DNA from: JAHBVL01 sp963712055
GTDB taxonomy: Bacteria > Chloroflexota > Chloroflexia > Thermomicrobiales > UBA6265
Direction: 5' to 3'
DNA length: 64,000 nucleotides
Assembly (NCBI GenBank): GCA_963712055.1
Contig: CAVQGN010000004.1
Coordinates: forward strand, 62,001 to 126,000
Shown: piece by piece, positions 8,441 to 17,558 of the stretch
Position numbering within the stretch: position 1 is the stretch's first letter
Layout: each line of letters starts with the position of its first letter
Notes under the pieces: generated by a model
The model's input: the letters and a program-made list of their open reading frames with translations, nothing else
Told to the model about the DNA's origin: nothing
Database searches by the model: none
Made by a program: the position numbers and the translations under genes

Positions 8441-9562
8441 ATGGCTACAACCGCGAACAGAACTGTCCGTTCCATTCCTACCCGAGACATCCGCATCGCC
8501 ATTATCGGTACCGGTTTTGGTGCTTCTGCGCACCTGCCAGCCCTTCGCCGCATACCCGGCGTCGATGTGGTCACGATTTGCTCTCGCCGCGCCGACCGTG
8601 CGCTGGCGGTGGCCAATACCTATGGCATCAGGAAAACAAGTGTCGATTATCGCGATGTGATGCGCGATCCTCAGGTTGATGCGGTGGTCATTGCATCGCC
8701 GCCGAATCTTCATCACGCCATGGCTTTCGCCGCTCTCGAAGCAGGCAAACATGTTCTCTGCGAGAAACCGATGTCGCGCACCCTCGCTGAAGCCAGGGAC
8801 CTCGTCAAACTCGCCGAACAAGCCCGCGCAATTGCGATGATCAATCATGAGTTCCGGTTCGAACCAGCCCGCGCTTATGCCAAGGAGCTGATCGGCCGGG
8901 GCTGGATCGGCGACCCGCAAATGGCGAATGTGACGGTCTTCCGCTCGACCCTGAACGATCCCTACAGCCAGCCATGGGACTGGTTGATGGACTCGGCCAA
9001 GGGCGGTGGCATGCTTGGCGCGGCTGGCTCGCACTATCTCGACGCCTTGCGTTGGTGGTTTGGCGACGTCAAAGCCGTTTCAGGTTCGACCGCAACGATG
9101 ATCAAACAACGCCGCCATGCTGATTCCCACGAAATGGGCGACGTCAGCGCCGATGACAATTTCGTCGTTTTGTTGCAGTTCCTCAGCGGCGCACTGGGTA
9201 CCGTCACCTATTCCGCCACTGCCGCATTCGAAGCTGGAGAGCAGATCATCCTCTCCGGGTCGCAGGGGCTGCTGATGATGACGAGTGATCGCAAACTCTT
9301 TGGCGCTGGTTCGGACGGCAATCTCAAGGAAATCCCGATTCCCGACCACTTGACCCCACGGACGCAACCGGGTGACCACCCCCTCATGGGTCCAACCGGT
9401 TTACTCCTGCAGGAATGGATCAAAGGGATCCGGACCGGCGAAACGGCCTCGCCCTCTTTCCTGGACGGGATGAAGGTCCAGGAACTCATCGACGGCGCCG
9501 CCCGTTCGAGCAAACTCGGTCGCTGGATCGAGGTCGAACGGGGACGATTCCAAGCCTACTAG
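8441..9562 (+). CDS. Gfo/Idh/MocA-family NAD(P)-dependent oxidoreductase
   Basis: A 373-residue sugar or inositol dehydrogenase-like protein. The N-terminal Rossmann fold shows IRIAIIGTGFGASAHLPAL (GxGxxG), and the conserved CEKPMSRTLAEA carries the EKP catalytic/cofactor motif at about residue 110. The C-terminal half is the alpha/beta substrate domain; GGGMLGAAGSHYLDALRWWFG contains the His-x3-Asp-type active-site region. The ATG at 8441 lacks a clear Shine-Dalgarno sequence. It is followed after 97 bases by a PLP enzyme in the same direction, and the two may be co-transcribed. The substrate is not predictable. Confidence 0.88.
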   Translation: MATTANRTVRSIPTRDIRIAIIGTGFGASAHLPALRRIPGVDVVTICSRRADRALAVANTYGIRKTSVDYRDVMRDPQVDAVVIASPPNLHHAMAFAALEAGKHVLCEKPMSRTLAEARDLVKLAEQARAIAMINHEFRFEPARAYAKELIGRGWIGDPQMANVTVFRSTLNDPYSQPWDWLMDSAKGGGMLGAAGSHYLDALRWWFGDVKAVSGSTATMIKQRRHADSHEMGDVSADDNFVVLLQFLSGALGTVTYSATAAFEAGEQIILSGSQGLLMMTSDRKLFGAGSDGNLKEIPIPDHLTPRTQPGDHPLMGPTGLLLQEWIKGIRTGETASPSFLDGMKVQELIDGAARSSKLGRWIEVERGRFQAY

Positions 9563-9659
9563 TTTCGCAGCCTTCCCCGAAACCTCAAATCGCCATAGGA
9601 TGTCGCGATGAACAGCTCGTGCAATCGAACTGGAGATTGCAACCCGAGAGGACTAGCCG

Positions 9660-10778
9660 ATGACCAACAAAGTGACCAGAATTCTGGGGAGCGAAACCCG
9701 ACTCGATACACCAGTGCTGCTGGTCGATCGCGACCTCCTGCAAGAAAACATCAGCGAAATGGCGGCGTTTTCGCGCAGCATAGGAGTGAATCTGCGGCCT
9801 CACATCAAAACCCACAAAACACCCGAAATCGCCCGGCTGCAGATCGAGTCGGGAGCGGTCGGGATCATGTGCGCCAAGTTGAGCGAAGCCGAGGTTTTCG
9901 CCGACGCCGGGATCGGAGACATCGCCATTGGGTTTCAGCTCGTTGGTGAAGCCAAACTGGACCGTCTCGTCGCCTTGCTCGACCGTTGCAGGGTCACCGC
10001 GACGATCGACAGCGTCGAAGCCGCTGATGCGCTCTCCAGGGCGATGGTGGCCAGTGGGAAAGAGGTCGATGTCTATATCGAAGTCGACACCGGCCATCAT
10101 CGAGCGGGCGTACTTGCGGGCGAACCTGCGCGTGACCTGACTAACGCAGTTGCCGCCAGAACTGGACTGCGCGTTCGTGGTGTCATGACTCATGAAGGGC
10201 ACGCCAATGCGGCTCCACCCCACGAGATCGAAGCGAAAGCTCTGGCGGCAGGACGATCGCTCGTTGAAACCGCGGAAATGATCCGTGCCGCTGGTGTCCC
10301 GATCGATGTCGTCAGCGTCGGTTCGACTCCCTGCGCTTTTTTCACGCCGACCGTGCCCGGAGTCACTGAAATGCGACCTGGAACCTATGTTTTCCGCGAC
10401 ACCTCTGGTTTCCGACATGGGCGATTCGGTCCTGACCGGTGTGCGGCGCGCTATCTGGCGACGGTCGCCAATCGCCCGGCAGACGATCGCGCGATACTCG
10501 ACGCTGGCGCCAAAACGCTGGCACTCGACCTCAGTCCGAGCCACCCGGGTCATGGCTATATCATCGGCCACTCCGACGCCATTATCGATCGGTTGAGCGA
10601 AGAGCATGGCGTGGTCATCCTCCCGCCAGGCGAGACCGGTTTCGAAGTCGGCGACACCGTCGAGATCATCCCGAACCACGTCTGCCCCTCGGTCAACCTG
10701 CACCAGTCGATGACCATCGTCCAGAACGGGCAAGTGATCGACCAGTGGCAGATCATGGCCCGCGGAAAGGTCACCTGA
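9660..10778 (+). CDS. DSD1-family PLP enzyme (D-threonine aldolase / D-serine dehydratase-like)
   Basis: A 372-residue fold-type III PLP enzyme. The N-terminal LDTPVLLVDRDLLQENI and RPHIKTHKTPEIARLQ contain the Schiff-base Lys on the alanine-racemase-type barrel. The C-terminal beta domain ends with IPNHVCPSVNLHQ, whose His and Cys match the metal ligands of eukaryotic-type D-serine dehydratase and D-threonine aldolase. It probably cleaves or dehydrates a D-beta-hydroxy amino acid. AGAGGA lies 9 bases before the ATG at 9660. It may be an operon partner of the Gfo/Idh/MocA gene, but no D-amino-acid transporter is adjacent. Confidence 0.85.
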   Translation: MTNKVTRILGSETRLDTPVLLVDRDLLQENISEMAAFSRSIGVNLRPHIKTHKTPEIARLQIESGAVGIMCAKLSEAEVFADAGIGDIAIGFQLVGEAKLDRLVALLDRCRVTATIDSVEAADALSRAMVASGKEVDVYIEVDTGHHRAGVLAGEPARDLTNAVAARTGLRVRGVMTHEGHANAAPPHEIEAKALAAGRSLVETAEMIRAAGVPIDVVSVGSTPCAFFTPTVPGVTEMRPGTYVFRDTSGFRHGRFGPDRCAARYLATVANRPADDRAILDAGAKTLALDLSPSHPGHGYIIGHSDAIIDRLSEEHGVVILPPGETGFEVGDTVEIIPNHVCPSVNLHQSMTIVQNGQVIDQWQIMARGKVT

Positions 10779-10810
10779 AAGCCTGACCATCATTCCGAGG
10801 CCACTCCCAT

Positions 10811-10948
10811 TGTCATTCCGAGGCACGAGGATTCTAAACTGCGCGGTCTCGATCGCACCGCCAAATCGATGGCCAACACTGTCATTCCGAGGCACGAGGA
10901 ATCTGGACTGCGCGGTCTCGATCGCACCGCCAAGTCAATGGTTAACAG
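10811..10948. repeat. Two tandem copies of a 69-bp intergenic repeat
   Basis: Units 10811-10879 and 10880-10948 are nearly identical direct repeats starting TGTCATTCCGAGGCACGAGG and containing CTGCGCGGTCTCGATCGC. A truncated TCATTCCGAGG precedes them near 10790. The first 25 bases resemble the repeat units at 35153-35312, so they belong to one dispersed family. They lie between the convergent PLP-enzyme and sulfatase genes and contain no ORF. Confidence 0.75.
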
Positions 10949-10996
10949 CCTTTGTCTAGCCCAGAATCGAAATGCAGGCGATCGCTTATCGGGCGT

Positions 10997-12439
10997 CTAG
11001 AACGGCATGACCCGTTCCGGACCGTAGTCCATCGCCCGGACGGAGGCGTCGAAACTCTTGATCAGCAAGTCGGTCTTTATCGCCTGATGGTCAGGATCGT
11101 CCCAGAGACTCTCGAACTCAAACGGATCCTGTTCCATGTCATAGAGCTCTCCCAGACCAAGATCGTGGTAAACGACCAGTTTCCAACGCCGATCGCGGTA
11201 CATCGTGGCAAAAGTCCCCTGCGGTTCAGCGATTGCGTTGCGATACTCGCAGCGGACGAAGTCACGGTGCTCATCCGGTGACCGCCTTCCGCTCAGGATT
11301 GGCAGCAGCGAACGACCCTGCATCTCCCGCGCCGGTGGCAGACCGGCCACTTCCATCAAGGTCGGCGCGACATCGAGCAACCCAACCAGGGCCTCGCTCC
11401 GCAGACCACTTTCAATGTGCCCCGGCCAAGAGATGATCAGCGGGACCCGCGTGAGCCCATCGAAAAAGCGGCATCCCTTGTGCGCCAACCCATGATCGCC
11501 AAGCGCTTCACCATGATCGCTCATGAACACGATGACGGTGTTCTCGCGTTGACCCGTTTCCTCGAGATAGTCCAGGATTCGCCCGAACTGCTCATCGAGC
11601 TGCTCGATCATGGCGTAGTAGAGCGCTTGCGCTTTTCGGCCGCCAGCGCCGTCGAACTCCTCCGGCGTCATCGGGTCAGTCTGGAAACCCGCCGCCGCCA
11701 GTTTCCGCTGATGGCTGAGATCGCTCTTCCGAAAATGCGGACCGGGCAGAGTATCAGGATCGAATCGGCGGTAGTACTCCCAAGGCGGGTCATATGGCGG
11801 ATGCGGGTCGTAGGGATTCACGCTCAGCACCCACGGCCGTTCCCTGTTGGCAGCGATGAAATCGATAGCGCGGTCGCTGCACCAGGTCGATTGGTGGAGG
11901 TCGGGTGGGACATTGTCGTCATCAGGCCTCGGCTCGGCGAGACCGTGAGGCACATCTTTTACCGCGAGCAACCCGGCTGCATCCGCGCCCTGCGCGCGCA
12001 ACCAGTCGGCATAGTCGTGGCCTCGCGACCAGTCATCGCGCGGCGCGTGGCTGTACTGGAAGAATGAGTACCCGTCGTCGACCCGTGGTTCACGTCCGAG
12101 ATATGCCCCGGCCAGATGGAGTTTGCCAACCAGACCGCAGGTATATCCGACATCTGCGAGTCGTCGAGTCACGAGTGATTCTTCCGCGGGGAACCAGGGA
12201 TTGCCGTTGCCATTGACCTCGACAGCGCTCGGATAACGACCTGTCAAGAAACTGGCTCGACTCGGTGTGCAAATCGGACTCTGGCAATAGGCGTGGGTGA
12301 ACGTGACCCCCTCGCTGACCAGTCGATCGAGATTGGGCGTGTGGACATGCGGATTCCCCAGCGCCCCGATGGTATCGAATCGTTGCTGATCGGTGCAATA
12401 CCAGAGGATGTTCGGTGTTGTCGTCTCTGCTGATGGCAT
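10997..12439 (-). CDS. Sulfatase (arylsulfatase / alkaline phosphatase superfamily)
   Basis: A 480-residue type-I sulfatase. Metal-binding residues begin in NILWYCTDQQRFDTIG (Asp), and the C-T-P-S-R signature at residues 57-61 identifies Cys57 as the residue converted to formylglycine. Later motifs include NPYDPHPPYDPP, IVFMSDHGEALGDHGLAHKG (metal-ligand Asp and His) and PLIISWPGH. No signal peptide is evident, so it is probably cytoplasmic. The ATG at 12439 is preceded by AAAGGGA; a TTG two codons upstream is an alternative. A formylglycine-generating enzyme is not in this window. The substrate is unknown; choline-sulfatase-like or sugar-sulfatase activity is possible. Confidence 0.88.
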   Translation of the reverse strand: MPSAETTTPNILWYCTDQQRFDTIGALGNPHVHTPNLDRLVSEGVTFTHAYCQSPICTPSRASFLTGRYPSAVEVNGNGNPWFPAEESLVTRRLADVGYTCGLVGKLHLAGAYLGREPRVDDGYSFFQYSHAPRDDWSRGHDYADWLRAQGADAAGLLAVKDVPHGLAEPRPDDDNVPPDLHQSTWCSDRAIDFIAANRERPWVLSVNPYDPHPPYDPPWEYYRRFDPDTLPGPHFRKSDLSHQRKLAAAGFQTDPMTPEEFDGAGGRKAQALYYAMIEQLDEQFGRILDYLEETGQRENTVIVFMSDHGEALGDHGLAHKGCRFFDGLTRVPLIISWPGHIESGLRSEALVGLLDVAPTLMEVAGLPPAREMQGRSLLPILSGRRSPDEHRDFVRCEYRNAIAEPQGTFATMYRDRRWKLVVYHDLGLGELYDMEQDPFEFESLWDDPDHQAIKTDLLIKSFDASVRAMDYGPERVMPF

Positions 12440-12508
12440 GAGCAATCCCTTTTCACGAAGCTGAATGGTCGCAAAAGTACCACCCGAACCACCGGGATTG
12501 GGAACGAA

Positions 12509-12536
12509 AGGACCGCTGCCTGACCGCAGCGGTCCT
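12509..12536 (-). terminator. Terminator of the glutamate synthase gene
   Basis: AGGACCGCTGC (12509-12519) and GCAGCGGTCCT (12526-12536) form a perfect 11-bp stem with a 6-base loop, 23 bases after the gltB stop. Minus-strand sequence after the stem is moderately T-rich (TTTCGTT). Confidence 0.75.
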
Positions 12537-12558
12537 CTCGATGCATCGCCATGGACGT

Positions 12559-15500
12559 TTAGTCAGCGGCTCCCCTGGCCTCGACCTCATCCGCCGAAAC
12601 GGTCTTGAGGAGCAGCGTGGCCCGCGGAATCACCTTCCAGATCTGGCTGAGGCTCGTGTCCCAGTCAGCCAGGATCGCGGTACCGGTCTGGCTGCCGGTC
12701 AGGTCGATGTGGCGTTCCAACAGGGACCGCAACAGCATCCTGTCACCGTCATCGAGACCCCGTTCGACGAGGATCGATTCACCGTTGATCTTGGTGTCGA
12801 ATTCGCCATAGGGATCGAATACAAACGCTGAACCGTTGGTCATCCCGGCGCCGAAGTTTCGCCCTGTGCTTCCGAGCACGACCACCGTGCCACCGGTCAT
12901 GTATTCACACCCGTGATCGCCAACCCCCTCGACCACTGCTGTCGCGCCGCTATTGCGAACAGCGAACCGTTCTCCGGCTTTGCCAGCAAGAAAGAGTTCT
13001 CCACCGGTCGCGCCATAGAGAAGTGTGTTGCCAGCGATCACCTGGACATCCGAGAACGCGGCGTCTGCCATCGGTTTGACGGCGATCGTGCCACCAGCCA
13101 TTCCCTTGCCGACATAGTCGTTCGCTTCACCGATCAGACGCAGCGTCATGCCATCGACCGTGAACGCGCCGAAACTCTGTCCCGCGCTGCCGCGGAAGGT
13201 GAGATCGACGGTCGGACCATTGACCGGATAGAGCCCATGATGAAGCGCGATTTCACCCGCGATCTGCGCGCCGACGGTGCGATCCGGAGTCCCGATCGGC
13301 CGATCCGCCTGGATGCTGCCAGATCCGCGAATCGCCTCGCCATACTGTGCCAGCAGATCGTCGTCGATCGTTGGATCGCCGGGTGCGATATCGACCGTTT
13401 TGCGCCGCTCATTTGGCGCTGCTGGTTCGCTGAAGAGTGGGGTCAGATCGAGCAGATCGGCGCGACCGCCGAGATTCGGTTTCTGGTTCAGCAGGTCGGA
13501 TCGACCAACGAGTTCTTCGAGCGAACGCGCACCGAGTTGGGCCAGTAGGACCCGGACTCCTTCCGCGAGCAGCGTAAAGTAATTGGCCACCATCTCCGGG
13601 GTACCGGTGAATTTCGCCCGCAGTTCGGGTTTCTGGGTTGCGATCCCGGTTGGACAGGTGTTGAGATGGCATTGCCGCGCCATATCGCACCCGATCGCGA
13701 CGAGCACCGACGTTCCGAATCCATATTCCTCGGCGCCGAGCATGGTTGCCTTGATGATGTCTTCTGGAGTCTTGATGCCACCGTCGGTCCGGAGCCGGAC
13801 TCTCGACCGCAGACCGTTCATGACCAGCGTTTGCTGCGTTTCCGCGAGGCCGAGTTCCCACGGGCAACCAGCATGCTTGATCGAGGCGAGTGGTGAAGCA
13901 CCAGTACCGCCGCTATGACCGCTGATCAGGATGTAATCCGCGCGCGCTTTGGCTACACCGGCTGCGATCGTGCCGACTCCGGCCTCGGCCACCAGTTTGA
14001 CCCCGATCTTGGCGCGGCGATTGACCTGCCGGAGGTCGTAGATCAGCTGCGCGAGATCCTCAATCGAATAGATGTCATGGTGCGGCGGTGGCGAGATCAG
14101 CGGCAGGCCTTCGACTGCGTGCCTGACCCGGGCGATGAAATCCGTGACCTTGTGGGCCGGAAGTTGGCCACCTTCGCCGGGCTTGGAGCCTTGCGCCATC
14201 TTGATTTCGAGCTCAGTTGCTTGCGCCAGATACTGGGCCGTCACACCGAATCGACCCGACGCCACCTGTTTGATCTTGCTGTGCGGAACATCAGGGCCTG
14301 GTTCGTCGTACCACTGCGGATCCTCGCCACCTTCGCCCGAATTCGATCGCCCCCCGACCCGGTTCATCCCGATCGCCAGGACCCGGTAGGCCTCGGGGCT
14401 GAGCGCGCCGAGCGACATCGCAGTCACGATAAACCGTGACGCGATATCCCGCACCGATTCGACCTCATCGATCGGGATCGGCGAACCGATTGCATCGAAG
14501 TCCATCAGATCTCGTATCGCTGTCAGTGGATGAGCGTCGACGAGATCGCGGTAGTTCTGGAAATCGTCATCGTCGCTGCTGATCGCCGCCGCCTGTAGCG
14601 CTTTGACGGCGGTCGGATTGAATGCGTGGGCTTCGCCTTCTTTGCGGAAGCGGACAAAACCGGGATCGGGAAGCTTGGCCATCTGCTGACCAAAGGCATC
14701 GGCATGGCGACCGAGCACGTCTTCCTCGATCTCCGCCATCCCAATCCCGCCCAGTCTGGAGGGCGTGCCACAGAAATAGCGATCGATCACCCCTTGGTCG
14801 ACGCCGATCGCTTCAAAAATCTGAGCGCCGCGATAGCCTGCCGCCGTCGAAATACCCATCTTTGAGCAGACTTTCAGGAATCCGTATTCGAGCGCTTTCA
14901 GATAGTTGACCTGGAGTTCAGCCGCCGTTTTCTCCTCGAAGCCACGGGAGCCAGCCAATGCACCGGCCGCCTGCAACGCCAGATAGGGATGAACCGCCGC
15001 GGCGCTATAGCCGATCAGCGTGCCGAGATGATGGACATCCCAAACCTCCCCGGTTTCGCAGACTAGATCGACCTTCATTCGCAAACCGTGACTGATCAGA
15101 TCATGATGAACTGCTCCCACCACGAGCAGCATTGGCAGCGGCGCGTGATCGGCGTCGATCCCCCGGTCGGAAAGGATCAGGATCGTCGTGCCAGACTCTG
15201 CTGCTTCTCTCGCTGCGGCCAGAACCGATTCGAGACTCTTGTCGATCCAGTCGCCCCGGTTCCCATCGACAGGCAGGGGAAACAACGTGCTCAGGCGGAC
15301 GGACGGCAAACCGACATCGGCAAGTGAAGCCAGGTGATTGAGTTGAGATTCCGTCAACAGTACGCTGTTCAGATGGACGAGATGGGCAGCACCCTCGGTT
15401 GGGTTGCCGAGATTGGCTCGGGGCCCGATATAGGCGTCGAGTGCCATGACCTTTTTCTCGCGCAACGAGTCGATCGGCGGGTTGGTCACCTGCGCGAACC

Positions 15501-17067
15501 GCTGCCGAAAATAGGCGGAAAGAGGGCGAACTCGTTCTGACAGGACCGCCAGAGGAGCATCGTCGCCCATCGACCAGGTCGGTTCTTTCGATTCACCAGC
15601 CATCGGATTGACGATCAACCGCGCGTCTTCCGCCGAATAGCCAAAAACCCGTTGTGTGGTCAGCAGATCGTCGACTTCGGCCAGCAACGGCGGGTCGTCG
15701 GTGCGATCGAGCGGAATCCGCTCATTCTCAATCCACTCGGACCAGGGCGCGGCGGCCGCGACCTCTTCCTTGATCGCGGCATTGCGAAGGACTACGCCGC
15801 GGCGGGTGTCGACGACGATCATTTGACCAGGACCGAGCCGACCTTTTTCGACGATCGTTTGCTGATCGACTGCGACCGTGCCAGCTTCCGACCCGGCGAT
15901 CAGCAACCCGTCGCTGGTGATCGAATAGCGAAGTGGGCGGAGGCCGTTCCTGTCGAGGGTTGCGCCGGCGACGATACCATCGGTGAAAGCCAACGCCGCT
16001 GGCCCGTCCCACTGCTCCATCAGCCCAGCGTGATAGTCGTAAAACGCGCGGCGGGCTGGGGGCATATCGGGCAGCTGTTCCCATGGTTCTGGAACGAGCA
16101 TCATAAGGCTATGCGGCAGTGATCGACCTCCCTGGTAAAGAAGTTCGACCACATCGTCGAGACTGGCGGAATCTGATCCCTCGAGGGTCGTTAATGGCGC
16201 AAGTTCGGCCGCTCCCGTTCCGTCCGCCCAGGCGAACGATGGTTCTCGCGCTTGCATCCAGAAGCGGTTGCCCTGAATCGTGTTGATCTCGCCGTTGTGA
16301 GCGATGAATCGGAACGGTTGCGCCATCGCCCAGGTCGGCAGGGTGTTCGTGCTATAGCGTTGATGGAAAAGCGCAATCGCGCTTTCGTAGGCCGGATTCT
16401 GCAGGTCGAGATAGAACGCCGCCAAATCTTCCGGCAGACAAAAACCCTTGTAGATCACCGTACGACACGAGCAGGACACGACATAACATGCATCGATCCG
16501 GTTGCATTGTGCCTCGCGTTCGATCGATTTCCGCAGCAGCATCAACTGCTTTTCGAAATTCGCTTCTGGAAGATTGTCCGGGTTTCCGATCAGAAGTTGA
16601 CCTATCGACGGCAAGGTAGAGCGGGCGATGTCGCCCAGAACGGATGGATCGGTCGGCACATCGCGAAATCCGAGCACCGTCAATGGCGACTGGTTAACCA
16701 CCTGGACGATCCGATTGATCGCTTCGGAGCGACTCGTTTTTTCGGTCGGCAGAAAGAGCATGACAACGCCATAGTCCCCGGGGCGGAGTTCTTCGTATCC
16801 CAGGGTATTCAGCGCGTCGATCATGACCTTGTGTGGGATTTGGGTCAGGATTCCGGCACCGTCGCCGGTTCGTTGATCAGCGCCCACCCCACCACGATGG
16901 GTCAGATTGACCAGTCCGCCCAGTGCGAGATCGACGATACGGTGGGAGGGATCCCCCGTGATCGAAGCGACCAACCCAACCCCACAACTATCGTGCTCGT
17001 AATCGGCGCGATGGAGCGGGGCAAGGGCCGACCGCGAGTGCTGGATGGATTCACGTTCGTCGTGCAT
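12559..17067 (-). CDS. gltB: Glutamate synthase large subunit (GOGAT alpha)
   Basis: A 1502-residue enzyme that transfers the glutamine amide to 2-oxoglutarate. From the ATG at 17067 (GGAGAG just upstream), Cys28 in HDSCGVGLV is the expected N-terminal nucleophile after removal of a 27-residue propeptide. Domain order is class-II glutaminase (about 28-420), a central domain, then the FMN synthase barrel with SGHSGGTGASPLASIKHAG. The [3Fe-4S] ligands lie in GCDMARQCHLNTCPTG with C-x5-C-x4-C spacing. The C-terminal GXGXG beta-helix is rich in GG(T/E)-type repeats. In-frame starts at 17094 and 17133 lack ribosome binding sites. No small subunit (gltD) is present in the window, so electrons may come from ferredoxin or a distant GltD. 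Confidence 0.95.
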   Translation of the reverse strand: MHDERESIQHSRSALAPLHRADYEHDSCGVGLVASITGDPSHRIVDLALGGLVNLTHRGGVGADQRTGDGAGILTQIPHKVMIDALNTLGYEELRPGDYGVVMLFLPTEKTSRSEAINRIVQVVNQSPLTVLGFRDVPTDPSVLGDIARSTLPSIGQLLIGNPDNLPEANFEKQLMLLRKSIEREAQCNRIDACYVVSCSCRTVIYKGFCLPEDLAAFYLDLQNPAYESAIALFHQRYSTNTLPTWAMAQPFRFIAHNGEINTIQGNRFWMQAREPSFAWADGTGAAELAPLTTLEGSDSASLDDVVELLYQGGRSLPHSLMMLVPEPWEQLPDMPPARRAFYDYHAGLMEQWDGPAALAFTDGIVAGATLDRNGLRPLRYSITSDGLLIAGSEAGTVAVDQQTIVEKGRLGPGQMIVVDTRRGVVLRNAAIKEEVAAAAPWSEWIENERIPLDRTDDPPLLAEVDDLLTTQRVFGYSAEDARLIVNPMAGESKEPTWSMGDDAPLAVLSERVRPLSAYFRQRFAQVTNPPIDSLREKKVMALDAYIGPRANLGNPTEGAAHLVHLNSVLLTESQLNHLASLADVGLPSVRLSTLFPLPVDGNRGDWIDKSLESVLAAAREAAESGTTILILSDRGIDADHAPLPMLLVVGAVHHDLISHGLRMKVDLVCETGEVWDVHHLGTLIGYSAAAVHPYLALQAAGALAGSRGFEEKTAAELQVNYLKALEYGFLKVCSKMGISTAAGYRGAQIFEAIGVDQGVIDRYFCGTPSRLGGIGMAEIEEDVLGRHADAFGQQMAKLPDPGFVRFRKEGEAHAFNPTAVKALQAAAISSDDDDFQNYRDLVDAHPLTAIRDLMDFDAIGSPIPIDEVESVRDIASRFIVTAMSLGALSPEAYRVLAIGMNRVGGRSNSGEGGEDPQWYDEPGPDVPHSKIKQVASGRFGVTAQYLAQATELEIKMAQGSKPGEGGQLPAHKVTDFIARVRHAVEGLPLISPPPHHDIYSIEDLAQLIYDLRQVNRRAKIGVKLVAEAGVGTIAAGVAKARADYILISGHSGGTGASPLASIKHAGCPWELGLAETQQTLVMNGLRSRVRLRTDGGIKTPEDIIKATMLGAEEYGFGTSVLVAIGCDMARQCHLNTCPTGIATQKPELRAKFTGTPEMVANYFTLLAEGVRVLLAQLGARSLEELVGRSDLLNQKPNLGGRADLLDLTPLFSEPAAPNERRKTVDIAPGDPTIDDDLLAQYGEAIRGSGSIQADRPIGTPDRTVGAQIAGEIALHHGLYPVNGPTVDLTFRGSAGQSFGAFTVDGMTLRLIGEANDYVGKGMAGGTIAVKPMADAAFSDVQVIAGNTLLYGATGGELFLAGKAGERFAVRNSGATAVVEGVGDHGCEYMTGGTVVVLGSTGRNFGAGMTNGSAFVFDPYGEFDTKINGESILVERGLDDGDRMLLRSLLERHIDLTGSQTGTAILADWDTSLSQIWKVIPRATLLLKTVSADEVEARGAAD

Positions 17068-17558
17068 GGGTCTCTCCGCATCTTCTGAAATCATTGGATC
17101 GATGAATGCGTCGAAAACGTATCCATCGCACAAACGGTTGGTGCAACCAAGAGATCAAAGGACTACCGGCTGGCCGCGATGGGCATCGGCGTCATCGCCA
17201 AGTGCAGCGGTAGTCAAGAGTTGGAGGCGTATCGGCTCCTCCAGACGACACTTTCAGTTTAGGAAGCATCTGGTGGTTAGTCTACGGGGTTGAAGATTGA
17301 ATCTCAATGTGGTGCTATTGTGCTGAGAGTCCAAGATGGGTGCTCTGCTCTGGACATTATGCCTGATTTGGCGGAGCGCGCCAACTGTGGTCTGGTTTAT
17401 GGAGGAGCAGTGCGTTGTCCAACATCGTTGTTGTGATTGCCTCGGAGTCAAAGAACCAGGATGATCCGGAGAATGGCAAAATCGAACCCTCCGATCGTTG
17501 TCGTCGAGGTGAGTTGTGTCGGGCGCTCTAATGAGTCGGGAAGGAATGACAGCGCATC
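17068..17558. other. 491-bp divergent regulatory region, gltB / glutamine synthetase-like gene
   Basis: There is no credible gene here. It separates the divergent gltB and glutamine-synthetase-like genes and so should hold both promoters and any nitrogen-control sites. One small inverted repeat, TTGGCG-N5-CGCCAA at 17368-17384, could be an operator. No convincing -35/-10 pair or riboswitch fold was recognised. Confidence 0.4.

Noticed and set aside
9585..10895. 436-codon minus-strand frame opposite the PLP enzyme gene
   Set aside because: The sense frame has clear catalytic motifs; the antisense translation shows none and extends into the repeat region.
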